From positions 3,066,001 to 3,130,000 of the forward strand of contig NC_007406.1 in assembly GCF_000012725.1 (NCBI RefSeq): 64,000 bases of DNA, in the 5' to 3' direction. Below the pieces are notes generated by a model. It was not told the DNA's origin. It worked only from the letters and a program-made list of their open reading frames with translations, and did not search any database. Shown here one piece after another: positions 24,480-34,358 of the stretch. Each line of letters starts with the position of its first letter. Position 1 is the stretch's first letter. This DNA comes from Nitrobacter winogradskyi Nb-255 (GTDB taxonomy: Bacteria; Pseudomonadota; Alphaproteobacteria; Rhizobiales; Xanthobacteraceae). The position numbers and the translations under genes are program-made.

Positions 24480-26632
24480 CTAGGACATCGAAGAAGACGA
24501 AGGCCGTCCCGATTGCGACGGTCGTGGAAGCGGCGGCGGACGTGGACGTTCGCAGCGTCGGAGAAGCGGAAGCGGTTGCGGCGACTGAGAGCGGCGCGGA
24601 AACCGTGTCGGTCGCGGCAAGCGGCGAGACGGTTTTCATCCCGCTCAACAAGTTGAAGAAGTCGCCCCGCAATGCGCGTAAGATCCCGCACGGCGAGGCG
24701 GACATTGAAGCCTATGCGGCCAGCATCGCGGCCAAGGGCATTCTGCAAAATCTTGTGGTCGAACCCGAGCGCGACGAGGAAGGCCAGCCGACCGGCTTCT
24801 ATTTTGTCACCATCGGGGAAGGCCGCAGGCTGGCGCAGTTGCTGCGCGCGAAGCGCAAGCAGATCAAGAAGACCGAACCGATCCGCTGCGTCATCGACAC
24901 GGCGAATGATCCGTTCGAGATCAGCCTTGACGAGAACGTCACGCGCACCGCCATGCACCCGGCCGACCAGTTCGAGGCATTCCGTGAGCTTGCGGAAACT
25001 CGCGGATGGGGTGCGGAGGAAATCGCCGCCCGGTTCGGCGTCACCGCGCATGTGGTGAAGCAGCGGCTTCGGCTTGGCGCGGTCAGCCCCAAGCTGATGC
25101 AGGTCTATCGGGACGGCGGTTTGACGCTGGACCAGTTGATGGCGTTCGCCATCACGGAGGATCATTCGCGGCAGGAGCAGGTTTATGAAAGCCTGTCCTA
25201 TAACCGCGATCCGTCCTTCATCCGTCGCGAGCTGATGCAGGCCAATGTTCCGGCATCGGATCGCCGTGCCATCTTCATCGGCCCGGAATCCTATTCGGAG
25301 GCGGGCGGCAACATTGTCCGCGATCTGTTCCCGGAGGATCGTGGTGGCTTCTATGAAGATGTCGCATTGCTCGACCGGCTTGTCATGGAGAAGCTGGAAA
25401 GCATTGCGTTCCGCGTCCGGGGAGACGAGGGATGGAAGTGGTGGGAAGCGCATATCGACTTCCCGCATGCGCACGGCATGCGCCGCGTCTATCCGCATCC
25501 GGTGGAGTTGTCGCCGCAGGATGAAGCCGACTACGCCGCCGCGCAGGAGGAATATGACCGCCTGTCGTCGGAGTATGAGGACGCGGACGAGCTTCCCGAC
25601 GATGTGGATCAGCGTTTCGGGGAGCTTGAAGCCGAGATCGAGCACATCGACGCCAAGCGCCACGCCTACGATGTTGACGACATCTGCCGTTCTGGCGTGT
25701 TTGTCGTGCTCGACCATGACGGCGGGGCGCGCGTCGAACGCGGCTTTGTCCGCCCCGAGGACGAGAAGCCGGAAGCGGAGGAAGCCAGCGATGGCGAAAC
25801 CGTCATCGACCGCGTGCGCGTCAACGATGATGGCGAGGTCATCGAGGATGGCGAGGACGGCAATCATGCTGCCGACCTTGAGGCGGAGGACGAGTATGCG
25901 GAGGAAGACGGCAAGCCGCTGTCGGACCTTCTCATCCGCGACCTGACGGCCCATCGCACCCTTGGCCTGCGGCTCGCTCTTGGCGGGCAGCCGGATATGG
26001 CGTTGATCGCCGTCACCCATGCGCTCGCCGCGCAGACCTTCTACCACGCCGTTGATGCGCATTGCCTCGATATCCGTCCGAACAGCGCGCATCTCGCGAG
26101 CCATGCGGATGGCATCGAGGACACGGCAGCGGCGAAAGCGCTGGCGGATCGTCATGCCGGATGGGCGGCGGACATGCCGCGCGACGTAGCGGACCTGTGG
26201 GGCTTCATTGCCGGGCTGGACCATGCGAGCGTCATGGCGCTGTTCGCGCATTGCGCCTCGCAGACCATCAACGCGGTGAAGCTGCCTTGGGAGCGTAAGC
26301 CGCGCGCGCATGCGACGGCTGACAAGCTGGCAACAGCGCTCGCGCTCGACATGACGGCGAACTGGACGCCCACGGTGCGGACCTATCTCGGCCGCGTCAC
26401 CAAGGCGCTCATTCTCGACGCCGTGCGGGAGGCTGTCAGCGACGAGGCGGCGGATCGTCTCGCCTCCGTGAAGAAGCAGCCGATGGCGGAAGCCGCCGAG
26501 CAGCTTCTTGCCGGGACCGGATGGCTGCCGCCGCTGATGCGCACCACGCCGGTTGCGGAAGCGGAGAGCGGACCTGTCGAGGACATCGCCGCGCCCGAGG
26601 GAAACGAAGGCTTCCCCGAAGCCGCCGAGTGA
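24476..26632 (+). CDS. Large ParB/Spo0J-like ICE or plasmid protein
   Basis: This 718-residue protein starts at ATG 24476 (MARTSKKTKAVP). A ParB N-terminal domain spans about residues 50-150: IPLNKLKKSPRNARK, IEAYAASIAAKGILQNLVVE, TIGEGRRLAQLLRAKRKQ. A helix-turn-helix follows (GAEEIAARFGVTAHVVKQRL). The middle holds an acidic stretch, and the C-terminal half is alpha-helical with no domain I recognise. Proteins of this size class travel with DUF932, primase and relaxase genes on alphaproteobacterial ICEs and plasmids; segregation or DNA-processing roles are inferred from the family. Confidence 0.85.
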   Translation: MARTSKKTKAVPIATVVEAAADVDVRSVGEAEAVAATESGAETVSVAASGETVFIPLNKLKKSPRNARKIPHGEADIEAYAASIAAKGILQNLVVEPERDEEGQPTGFYFVTIGEGRRLAQLLRAKRKQIKKTEPIRCVIDTANDPFEISLDENVTRTAMHPADQFEAFRELAETRGWGAEEIAARFGVTAHVVKQRLRLGAVSPKLMQVYRDGGLTLDQLMAFAITEDHSRQEQVYESLSYNRDPSFIRRELMQANVPASDRRAIFIGPESYSEAGGNIVRDLFPEDRGGFYEDVALLDRLVMEKLESIAFRVRGDEGWKWWEAHIDFPHAHGMRRVYPHPVELSPQDEADYAAAQEEYDRLSSEYEDADELPDDVDQRFGELEAEIEHIDAKRHAYDVDDICRSGVFVVLDHDGGARVERGFVRPEDEKPEAEEASDGETVIDRVRVNDDGEVIEDGEDGNHAADLEAEDEYAEEDGKPLSDLLIRDLTAHRTLGLRLALGGQPDMALIAVTHALAAQTFYHAVDAHCLDIRPNSAHLASHADGIEDTAAAKALADRHAGWAADMPRDVADLWGFIAGLDHASVMALFAHCASQTINAVKLPWERKPRAHATADKLATALALDMTANWTPTVRTYLGRVTKALILDAVREAVSDEAADRLASVKKQPMAEAAEQLLAGTGWLPPLMRTTPVAEAESGPVEDIAAPEGNEGFPEAAE

Positions 26633-26669
26633 ACCGGAGCGCGACGTCTCCGATCTCATCGACACGTTG

Positions 26670-27916
26670 GCAAGCTGGTGAACGGCATGATCGCCAACGG
26701 CTATGACCGCGATTTCGCCGAGCGGACATTCTCGCAAATCGAAGGTTTCGGCAGCTACGGGTTTCCGGAATCGTATGCCGCGTCATTCGCGCTTCTGGCC
26801 TACGCCTCCTCCTGGCTGAAATGCCATCACCCGGATGTCTTCTGCGCGGCTCTGCTCAATGCGCAACCGATGGGATTCTGCGCGCCTGCTCAGATCGTGC
26901 GCGACGCGAAGGAGCATGGCGTTGAGGTGCATCCGGTATGCGTCAATGCCTCGCGATGGGACTGCACACTGGAGATGACCGGCTGTGAAGATCGTTTCGC
27001 GGTTCGGCTTGGCATGCGCATGGTGAAAGGACTCGCCAATGCCGACGCCGCCGCGATCATCGCCACGCGAGGGGAAGCGCCCTTCATATCGGTGGACGAC
27101 CTGTCGCGGCGGGCGTCGGTGCCGGCCGCGTCGCTCGTACAATTGGCTGACGCCGATGCGTTTCGAGAATCCTTGGGGTTGCCGCGGCGCGACGCCTTAT
27201 GGGCGATCAGGGCGCTGCGCGATACGCCCCTGCCGCTGTTCGCGGCCGCCGCCCGCCGCGAGGCCGCGACCGTCCCGGAAATCCGCGAGCCCGCCGTCGC
27301 GCTGCGTCCGATGACCGCCGGCGCCGAGGTGGTCGAAGACTATGGACACGTCGGTCTGACCCTGCGCCATCATCCGGTCAGCTTCCTGCGGGGCGATCTC
27401 GCCCGACGCCGCATCGTGCCCTGCGCCGAGGCGATGGCCGCCCGCGACGGTCGCTGGTGTGAGGCTGCCGGCATTGTCCTGGTACGACAGATGCCCGGCA
27501 GCGCAAAAGGCGTGATGTTCATCACCATCGAGGACGAGACCGGGATTGCCAACGTCGTGGTCTGGCCCAAGGTCTTTGAGCAGAACCGGCGCACCATCCT
27601 GTCCGCCGGCATGATCGGCATCCGCGGGCGGATTCAGCGCGAAGGCGACGTCGTCCACCTCGTGGCGCATCAGCTTGCCGACCTGTCGGCGGCGCTGGCC
27701 AGCGTCGGCGAGCGCAATGGCGAATTCTCCGTGCCGCATGGCCGTGGCGACGAGGCACGGCACGGCGGCTCCGGTCCCGATCCGCGTGAACTTCCGCCGC
27801 GCGGAATGCGGGCGCGGAATTTCTATGACCCCTTATGCCGAACTCGGCATAAAGGATCTTATCCCGAGTCGGAGACTATGCCGATCAAGCTGCCTAAACC
27901 ACGGGACTTTCGGTAA
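26670..27916 (+). pseudogene. dnaE2: Error-prone DNA polymerase DnaE2 (ImuC), 5'-truncated
   Basis: From about 26670 the frame reads NGMIANGYDRDFAERTFSQI, then EGFGSYGFPESYAASFALLA, the C-terminal third of the alpha-subunit-like polymerase. The OB-fold region (GVMFITIEDETGIANVVVWP) and the closing motif HGRGDEARHGGSGPDPRELP are present. The polymerase active-site and PHP domains are absent, so it cannot make DNA. The last residues (ending KPRDFR) are separated from the body by about 25 unusual residues encoded by a palindrome-rich insertion. The start is simply where homology begins. Confidence 0.85.
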
Positions 27917-27939
27917 AAACGCCGCCGCGGCTCGGCATA
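27833..27939. repeat. Palindromic element with four TATGCCGA half-sites
   Basis: TTATGCCGA and TCGGCATAA flank two bases as a perfect palindrome at 27833-27852. A further TATGCCGA lies at 27877-27884 and its complement TCGGCATA at 27932-27939, forming a second, wider inverted pair. The element overlaps the end of the dnaE2 remnant and adds in-frame codons to it. It could be a regulator or recombinase site. Confidence 0.6.
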
Positions 27940-28042
27940 GTAACGGTGTTCGCGGTCGCGAATGTCTCAGTTGGGGTGGATTCCCGCCCGACCGCTTCTT
28001 GGCAGACCACGCAATAAAGCGGACGTCCAATTGATCGCATTA

Positions 28043-28894
28043 GGCCGGATCGACATTCACGGCAGCCAGATCAGGGCTGCGGCCAGGTGAACGAAGCCCG
28101 TGAAGTGAACGGTTCGCCTGTCGTAGCGGGTGGCGAAACGGCGGAAGTGCTTGAGACGGTTGAAGCAGCGCTCGATGCGGTTGCGGTGCTTGTAGAGACC
28201 GGCGTCATGCGGGATGATGATTTTGCGCGTCCTGTTTGAGGGGATCACCGCTTCGGCGCCCATGCCGGCGATGAGTGCACGCAAGGCGTTGCTGTCATAA
28301 GCCTTGTCGGCCAGCACGGCGTCCCCGGCCTGGGCTTCGAGCAGCGCGGGGGCTTGTGTGATGTCTCCGACCTGCCCGGCGGTGACGATGAAACGCAAGG
28401 GTCGGCCCAGCGCATCGGCGAGCATGTGGACCTTGGTGGTCAGTCCACCTCGGGAACGCCCCAGCGCCTGATCCTTGGCCCCCCTTTTCCGGTAGCCGCC
28501 TGCTGATGGGCTCGAACGATGGTTGAGTCGAGCATCAGATACTGGTTGTCGCGATCGGCTGTCAGGGTGGAGAACACCCGTTCCCACACACCGGCATGGC
28601 ACCACCTGCTGAACCGCCGATGCACCGTCTTCCAGCGACCATAGCGCTCCGGCAGGTCACACCAGTGCGCGCCGGATCGCAGCACCCACAGGCAGCCGTT
28701 CACAAACAACCGATTATCCGATCCCGTCCGTCCCGGATCAGAGGCCTTGCCTGGCAGCAACGGTGCAATCTTCGCCCACTGATGATCGCTCAGCTCATAC
28801 CGCTTGATCCCCATCGTGCAGCTCCGTGTCAGAATCACGGAACCCTATGAATCAGCGATCAGACCGCCTGGGAATCCTGAATGTCGATCCGACC
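28043..28894 (-). mobile_element. IS5-family (IS427 group) insertion sequence, complete
   Basis: The terminal repeats are GGCCGGATCGACATTCA at the left and GGTCGGATCGACATTCA reading in from the right, with TA on both outer sides. The length is 852 bp, normal for the group. It holds one two-frame transposase gene. It separates the dnaE2 remnant from the SIR2-NTPase gene. Confidence 0.9.
28057..28814 (-). CDS. IS5/IS427 transposase (two frames)
   Basis: The first frame from ATG 28814 reads MGIKRYELSDHQWAKIAPLL, WRTV-type block GRWKTVHRRFSRWCHAG and LMLDSTIVRAHQQAATGKGG. The second frame holds RSRGGLTTKVHMLADALGRP, LADKAYDSNALRALI and HRNRIERCFNRLKHFRRFAT, with the last catalytic acidic residue. 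The frames overlap at AAAAGGGGGG near 28480 on the coding strand, a usual frameshift site for IS427 elements. Confidence 0.88.
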
Positions 28895-29109
28895 TAGCGG
28901 AGAGCGTGGCGGAAGGCTTCAGCAATGCGGCGGGAACTGATAACCGAATAGGAGCGAATTCTTGAAAGGCTGCCGAGGGATTGCGACTTTCCACACTCGC
29001 GAGTGCAGGCTATGCGGATTAAGCCGACAACAGTAGTTTTGCGGAATTGTACAGACCACCGGCCGCTTGGTCGCACCGCCGACGACAGTTTTTGAATTTA
29101 GGGGGACGA

Positions 29110-31812
29110 ATGTCGGATCAAGCGTTGGACGCATTGTCGGAGGCAATTAGTGAAGAACGGCCGGTGATCTTGGTCGCTGGCCAGGCGTTTGGCGCATCCG
29201 ATACGCATGGCGAAGCAATTCTCAATGGATTTCTGGATCGACTTGGGAGAAAAGCTCAGACCGGCGGCTGGCGGGTCGCTCTAACCGACCCGGTAACGGA
29301 TGCTGACATGGCATGGTTGTCCGAACGATTTGATCGCCATGTCCCTTCAGAGTCGACACTTCGAGTGTTTGATTTGCCGTGGAGTGCCGTATTTACCTCT
29401 TCGATCGACCCACGTTTCGCAGGGAGGTTCGAGACAAGAGGACGTCAGCCCGAGGCAGTCCTATCTCGCGGAGCATATGCCCGTGTTTCACGAAGCCGTT
29501 CTCGTCCGCCAGTCTACTACCTTTTTGGTCGCGCCAACGAAACGGTTTCTGACGCAAGGCCCCCGAAGACCAAAGCGGATCTGCTTCGCAGATCGCAAAA
29601 TCATGCCAGTGAACTCCTGAACCGACTTGCTGAAACTGCAACCGCTCGCGGTTTGGTTGTGATCGCCGGGTTTGATCCCGCGCGAGATTGGCTCGATGTC
29701 GATGCGCTACTAGCGACATTGTCGGATCAGGCCGGTGTCCGAGCAATATGGTTCGGAGCACCGCAACGCCTCGATTCCGTTGTTGCGGATGAGATGATCG
29801 CGCAAGGTTCCCTCATCACTACGCAAACAACCGTTGCTGCGGCGCTCGCTTCCCTTGACCTTCAAGGGCGTATCAACATGGTTGGGGCTGCCGCTCCTGA
29901 TGAGCCCGGCATAGTCACTACGAGCGCCGGCATTCTCGATATCACCCCCCAGCTGCGACTGCGTGTTGAGGCCTCTGCAAGAATCGTCGACGACGCTTGG
30001 ACAGAGCATCCCGAGCCGCTCGAGGTCTCTGAATTCCACGAAGCATTTAGAAAATTCCACGGAGACCTGGGTGGCTTTCGTGGGATGATGGAGGGCGTTG
30101 CTAGGGAGTTCGCTATCCAGCGTTCGTTCGAGACCGAATTGTGGAAGGCGATCGAGGCAGCAATTCGACAGCCCCAAGAGTCCGATAGCCTTGTGGTGCT
30201 CCACGGACAATCGGGGACTGGAAAAAGTGTTTCCCTTGCTCGGTTGGCTTGGAAATTACGTCGAGATCTCGCGCTACCGGTTCTTGTGGCTGCCGGTCGA
30301 CTGCCAACGCCCACCGACGTCGATGCTTTTTGCTCGGCGGCAGAACGAACAGGTTCTCCGGTTACGATAGTCGTTTGCGACGCAAATCAGTCGCCCTGGC
30401 GCTATCGAGATCTAGCAGCAGCTCTTCAAAGCCGCGGAAGGCGCGTTGTTGTTGTTGGATCGAGTTATCGAATCGAGGAACATTCCCGGCAGGGCTTCCG
30501 CCGCTGTGTGGAGGCGCCAGCCACGCTTTCGGCAGCTGAGTCGAGAGACTTAGAGAAAGTCGTAGCTCGCTTTTCATCAACCCAATCGGCGAGTGAGGCT
30601 TCTCCGCCAGAAGGATGGAACGCGCTTGCTTGGCTTTACAGACATCTATCTGCGGGACGGCAGCGGATTGCAGCCGGTATCAGCAGCGAGGCGCGTTTCG
30701 CCGAGAGCGCAGTGCGGGAACGAGCGCGAAGCGCTCCTCGTGCATCTGGACGATCTGCTCTGGCGGATCAGCTAATCGCTGCAGGCATCGCGGAAGAATC
30801 CACTCAGCTATTCGACAACGATGAGGCTCTCGCTGCCACCGGTGAGGACGCTGCTGCACGCCTTATCGACTTAGTTATGGTCGCCGGCCGGTTGAGCTGT
30901 CCGGTTCCTCTCAACCTGCTGATGCGAGTTATCAGCGACAGGTCTGACGGTCTCGGCGTCGAGGGAGTAGCTCATCTATTTCAGGACCTGGATTTGTTCA
31001 GATGGCGGGCGGCAGACGCGGAAGGAACCGAGCTCTTGATCTCGCCGCGGCTACAGCTCGAAGCCGAACTTATTTGCCAGCGTCGGCTTGCTGATCCATC
31101 TCGCGAAATTGACTGTCTTATAGAGCTTATAAAGGGTGTTAGGCCCAGCGGGGTTGATCGGAACATAGAGAGGACCTTCGTTCTCGACCTTTTACAGAAG
31201 CTCGACCGCGATGGCCCCCGCGGTCAGGCATACCGACGCGGGTACCTAAGGTTTGCAGACGCACTCGAAGACCTTCGAAAGAAGGCTGGGGTTCGCGATG
31301 CCTCACTAATGCTTCGCGAATGCGTATTCCGACGCCAAGCCATATTCTCTCTGGACGGGTACAACTCAACCGAGGAAATGGACGAGGATGCAAGATTAAT
31401 GGTTCTCGATGCGGCTCGTGCGGTAGTTGAAGAAGCCCTTCGGCTTATTGATCTGGGTGAGTTGCACGCCGGGAAACGCAACAGGGTAAACCTTATCGTC
31501 GAACGTGCCTCGATCTATGGCTACCTTGCTGTTCAGCGGACCAATTCCGGAGGCAATGCATTGTGGGCGGACTATTTGGCTGCTCGAACTGCCAGTGCGC
31601 GCGCCACGGCTATGAGTGATGACTATCACCCGTTCGATGTGGCTCTTTGGACCTCTTGTGACGTGTTGCGCGGCGCGACGCTATCCGACGAGCAACGGGC
31701 CGAGCTGTTATCGGATCTCTATTCGACTATGGACCTAGCCGATGGAATGGACTTCAGATCGGATCAACGGATTCGCTATCTTGAGAGGCGTGTTCGCCGT
31801 CAGCACGCATGA
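29110..31812 (+). CDS. SIR2-like / P-loop NTPase defence-type protein, 3' end replaced by IS3
   Basis: The start is ATG 29110, after GGGGGA. The N-terminal 270 residues resemble SIR2_2-type NAD-binding domains: RPVILVAGQAFGASDTHGEA, SAVFTSSIDPRFAGRFETRG and PPVYYLFGRANE. A P-loop NTPase follows, with Walker A LHGQSGTGKSVSLARLAW near residue 366 and a hydrophobic Walker-B-like SPVTIVVCDANQS. The remaining 450 residues are helical. The last six codons (VRRQHA, stop) come from the inverted repeat of IS3 copy A, which begins at 31791, so the gene is cut and the original C-terminus is missing. SIR2-NTPase proteins act in anti-phage abortive infection by depleting NAD; that role here is inferred. 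Confidence 0.75.
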   Translation: MSDQALDALSEAISEERPVILVAGQAFGASDTHGEAILNGFLDRLGRKAQTGGWRVALTDPVTDADMAWLSERFDRHVPSESTLRVFDLPWSAVFTSSIDPRFAGRFETRGRQPEAVLSRGAYARVSRSRSRPPVYYLFGRANETVSDARPPKTKADLLRRSQNHASELLNRLAETATARGLVVIAGFDPARDWLDVDALLATLSDQAGVRAIWFGAPQRLDSVVADEMIAQGSLITTQTTVAAALASLDLQGRINMVGAAAPDEPGIVTTSAGILDITPQLRLRVEASARIVDDAWTEHPEPLEVSEFHEAFRKFHGDLGGFRGMMEGVAREFAIQRSFETELWKAIEAAIRQPQESDSLVVLHGQSGTGKSVSLARLAWKLRRDLALPVLVAAGRLPTPTDVDAFCSAAERTGSPVTIVVCDANQSPWRYRDLAAALQSRGRRVVVVGSSYRIEEHSRQGFRRCVEAPATLSAAESRDLEKVVARFSSTQSASEASPPEGWNALAWLYRHLSAGRQRIAAGISSEARFAESAVRERARSAPRASGRSALADQLIAAGIAEESTQLFDNDEALAATGEDAAARLIDLVMVAGRLSCPVPLNLLMRVISDRSDGLGVEGVAHLFQDLDLFRWRAADAEGTELLISPRLQLEAELICQRRLADPSREIDCLIELIKGVRPSGVDRNIERTFVLDLLQKLDRDGPRGQAYRRGYLRFADALEDLRKKAGVRDASLMLRECVFRRQAIFSLDGYNSTEEMDEDARLMVLDAARAVVEEALRLIDLGELHAGKRNRVNLIVERASIYGYLAVQRTNSGGNALWADYLAARTASARATAMSDDYHPFDVALWTSCDVLRGATLSDEQRAELLSDLYSTMDLADGMDFRSDQRIRYLERRVRRQHA

Positions 31813-31874
31813 GACAAATTGAGGGACTTTCCGAAGGGAGGATTTCTGGTTCATCGTAGCCGCAAAGAGCGAAG

Positions 31875-32249
31875 ATGAAGCAGAAATCCGGACCAGGCAA
31901 AGCGCCGGCAGAACAGGTGCTGAAGGACATCCGACGGCAGACGCGCCGGCATTATTCGGCGGAGGAGAAGATCCGTATCGTGCTGGAAGGACTGCGCGGC
32001 GAGGAGAACATCTCCGAGCTTTGCCGCCGCGAAGGCATCGCCGCCTCGATGTATTACGGTTGGTCCAAGGAGTTCCTGGAAGCCGGCAAGCGCCGGTTGG
32101 CGGGCGACACGGCACGTGCCGCAACCTCTGGCGAGGTGAAAGATCTTCGTCGGGAAGCCTCGGCGTTGAAGGAAGTCGTCGCCGATCTCACCCTGGAGAA
32201 CCGTCTGCTAAAAAAAAGCATGAACGGGGATGGGGAGAACGAGGCATGA
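31875..32249 (+). CDS. IS3 OrfA (copy A)
   Basis: A 124-residue helix-turn-helix protein: RRQTRRHYSAEEKIRIVLEG, LCRREGIAASMYYGWSKEFL, and a leucine-zipper-like tail DLTLENRLLKKSM. It overlaps orfB by four bases. Near the end a run of A (CTAAAAAAAAGC) offers a slippery site for an OrfAB fusion. Confidence 0.88.
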   Translation: MKQKSGPGKAPAEQVLKDIRRQTRRHYSAEEKIRIVLEGLRGEENISELCRREGIAASMYYGWSKEFLEAGKRRLAGDTARAATSGEVKDLRREASALKEVVADLTLENRLLKKSMNGDGENEA

Positions 32250-33226
32250 GGTATCCTGCGTCCGAGAAAGCCGAGATCATCGCGTTGGTGGAGCAGTCGC
32301 ATTTGCCGGCCAAACGCACGCTGGACAAGCTCGGCATCCCCCGCGCCACGTTTTATAGATGGTACGATCGCTACCGCGCGGGCGGCATTGAGGCCCTGGC
32401 AGATCACCGCTCTCGACCGGATCGGGTCTGGAATCGTATCCCGGATGACGTCCGCGGCCAGATCATCGACCTGGCATTGGAGCTTCCGGAACTATCGCCG
32501 CGAGAGCTCGCCGTGCGGTTTACCGACGAGAGAAAGTACTTTGTCTCGGAGGCTTCGGTCTATCGGCTGCTGAAGGCGCACGACCTCATCACCAGTCCGG
32601 CCTATGTAGTGATCAAGGCGGCGAACGAGTTCAAGGACAAGACCACCGCCGCCAACCAGCTCTGGCAGACCGACTTCACCTACCTGAAGATCACCGGCTG
32701 GGGCTGGTACTATCTATCGACGGTGCTCGACGACTTCTCGCGCTACATCGTCGCCTGGAGGTTAGGTCCCACGATGTGTGCCTCCGACGTCACGGCTACG
32801 CTCGATCAGGCACTGGCCGCCTCTGGTCTGGATCACGTCAGCGTCAGGCAGCGGCCCCGGCTTCTCAGCGACAATGGTTCGAGTTACGTCGCGGATGATC
32901 TGGCCACGTGGCTCAGGGCCAAGGACATGCAGCATGTGCGCGGAGCGCCGTATCATCCTCAGACTCAGGGCAAGATCGAGCGTTGGCATCAAACGTTGAA
33001 GAACCGCATCCTGCTTGAGAACTACTATTTACCGGACGACCTCAAACGTCAGGTCGCCGCGTTCGTCGAACACTATAATCATGACCGCTACCACGAGAGC
33101 ATCGGCAACGTTACACCTGCCGACGTCTACTTCGGCAGGGCTGAGACAATCCTCGCCGAACGACACCGCATCAAGCGCGACACCATCGCAAACCGTCGCT
33201 TGCAGCATCAGCTGCAGGCCGCTTAA
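32246..33226 (+). CDS. IS3 OrfB transposase (copy A)
   Basis: A 326-residue DDE (rve) integrase: MRYPASEKAEIIALVEQSHL, WQTDFTYLKITGWGWYYLST with the first Asp, LLSDNGSSYVADDLATWL with the second, and HPQTQGKIERWHQTLKNRIL with the Glu. It is complete, and its protein is identical to copy C, so this pair moved recently. Confidence 0.9.
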   Translation: MRYPASEKAEIIALVEQSHLPAKRTLDKLGIPRATFYRWYDRYRAGGIEALADHRSRPDRVWNRIPDDVRGQIIDLALELPELSPRELAVRFTDERKYFVSEASVYRLLKAHDLITSPAYVVIKAANEFKDKTTAANQLWQTDFTYLKITGWGWYYLSTVLDDFSRYIVAWRLGPTMCASDVTATLDQALAASGLDHVSVRQRPRLLSDNGSSYVADDLATWLRAKDMQHVRGAPYHPQTQGKIERWHQTLKNRILLENYYLPDDLKRQVAAFVEHYNHDRYHESIGNVTPADVYFGRAETILAERHRIKRDTIANRRLQHQLQAA

Positions 33227-33377
33227 ACTCTAACCACAGATGAACCAGAGCCTCTCTTCTAGAAATGTCTGATCAGTCTCAAATTATCTGACGACGGACA
33301 GGGGTGTCCGTCGTCAGATGAATTGAGACTGTTCCGGGGTCACGGGAACGGAGGTTCTGGCTCATCTGGGTTTGAGG

Positions 33378-34358
33378 TTAGGCGGCCTGCAGGTGATGCT
33401 GCAAGCGTCTTTGGTGGATGGTCTGGCGTTTGATCCTTTCGCGTTCGGTGAGGATGGTCTGCCCGCGGCCGAAGTAGACGTCAGCGGGCGTGAGATTATC
33501 GATGCTCTCGTGATAGCGGCCGTGATTGTAGTGCTCGACGAAGGCCGCGACCTGCCGTTCAAGGTCGCCGGGCAGATAGTAGTTTTCCAGCAGGATGCGG
33601 TTCTTCAGGGTCTGATGCCAGCGCTCGATCTTGCCCTGCGTCTGGGGATGATACGGCGCGCCGCGAACGTGTTTCATGCCCTTGCCGTCGAGCCAGGTAG
33701 CGAGTTCGGCCGAGATGTATGAGGCGCCGTTGTCGCTCAACAGCCTCGGCCGATGCGCGACCGTGATCTGGTCGAGCCCCGATGCCGCCAGAGCCAGATC
33801 GAGCGTGGCGGTGACGTCATCCGCCCGCATCGTGGCGCAGAGCTTCCAGGCGACGATGAAGCGGGAGAAGTCGTCGAGCACGGTCGAGAGATAATACCAG
33901 CCCCAACCCGTGATCTTCAGGTAGGTGAAGTCGGTTTGCCAGAGCTGGTTGGGCGCTGTCGTCTTGTCCTTGAACTCAGACGCCGCCTTGATGACGATAT
34001 AGGCTGGGCTGGTGATGAGATCATGAGCCTTCAGCAGCCGATATACCGACGCCTCCGAGACAAAGTAGCGCTTCTCGTCGGTGAAGCGCACCGCCAGCTC
34101 GCGCGGGCTCAGCTCCGTTTCGCGCAGCGCCAGCTCGACGATCTCGGCCCGGATTGGGTCAGGAATCCGGTTCCAGACACGATCCGGCCGCGAGCGATGA
34201 TCGGCCAGAGCCTCGATCCCACCGGTGAGATAGCGATCGTACCAGCGATAGAACGTGGCGCGCGGGATGCCGAGCTTGTCCAGGGTTCGCCGTGCCGGCA
34301 GATGCGAGGCCTCGACCAGGCGAATGATCTCGGCCTTTTCGGATGCAGGATACCTCAT
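33378..34358 (-). CDS. IS3 OrfB transposase (copy B)
   Basis: A 326-residue rve transposase, related to but distinct from copies A and C (for example IIRLVEASHLPARRTLDKLG and LLSDNGASYISAELATWLDG). The DDE residues are present. It overlaps orfA by ATGA. Confidence 0.9.
   Translation of the reverse strand: MRYPASEKAEIIRLVEASHLPARRTLDKLGIPRATFYRWYDRYLTGGIEALADHRSRPDRVWNRIPDPIRAEIVELALRETELSPRELAVRFTDEKRYFVSEASVYRLLKAHDLITSPAYIVIKAASEFKDKTTAPNQLWQTDFTYLKITGWGWYYLSTVLDDFSRFIVAWKLCATMRADDVTATLDLALAASGLDQITVAHRPRLLSDNGASYISAELATWLDGKGMKHVRGAPYHPQTQGKIERWHQTLKNRILLENYYLPGDLERQVAAFVEHYNHGRYHESIDNLTPADVYFGRGQTILTERERIKRQTIHQRRLQHHLQAA

Larger units (their letters stand above)
31791..33300 (+). mobile_element. 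IS3-family insertion sequence, copy A
   Basis: The left end TGTTCGCCGTCAGCACGCAT and the right end TGTCCGTCGTCAG (reading inward from 33300) are the terminal repeats; the length is 1510 bp. It contains orfA and orfB overlapping by ATGA. OrfB is identical to that of copy C. It inserted into the 3' part of the SIR2-NTPase gene. Its right end is only four G away from copy B, tail to tail. Confidence 0.88.

Noticed and set aside
24410-26737. A 775-codon open frame on the minus strand opposite the ParB-like gene
   Set aside because: It is an antisense shadow of a GC-rich coding strand; the plus-strand product has clear ParB and helix-turn-helix motifs.
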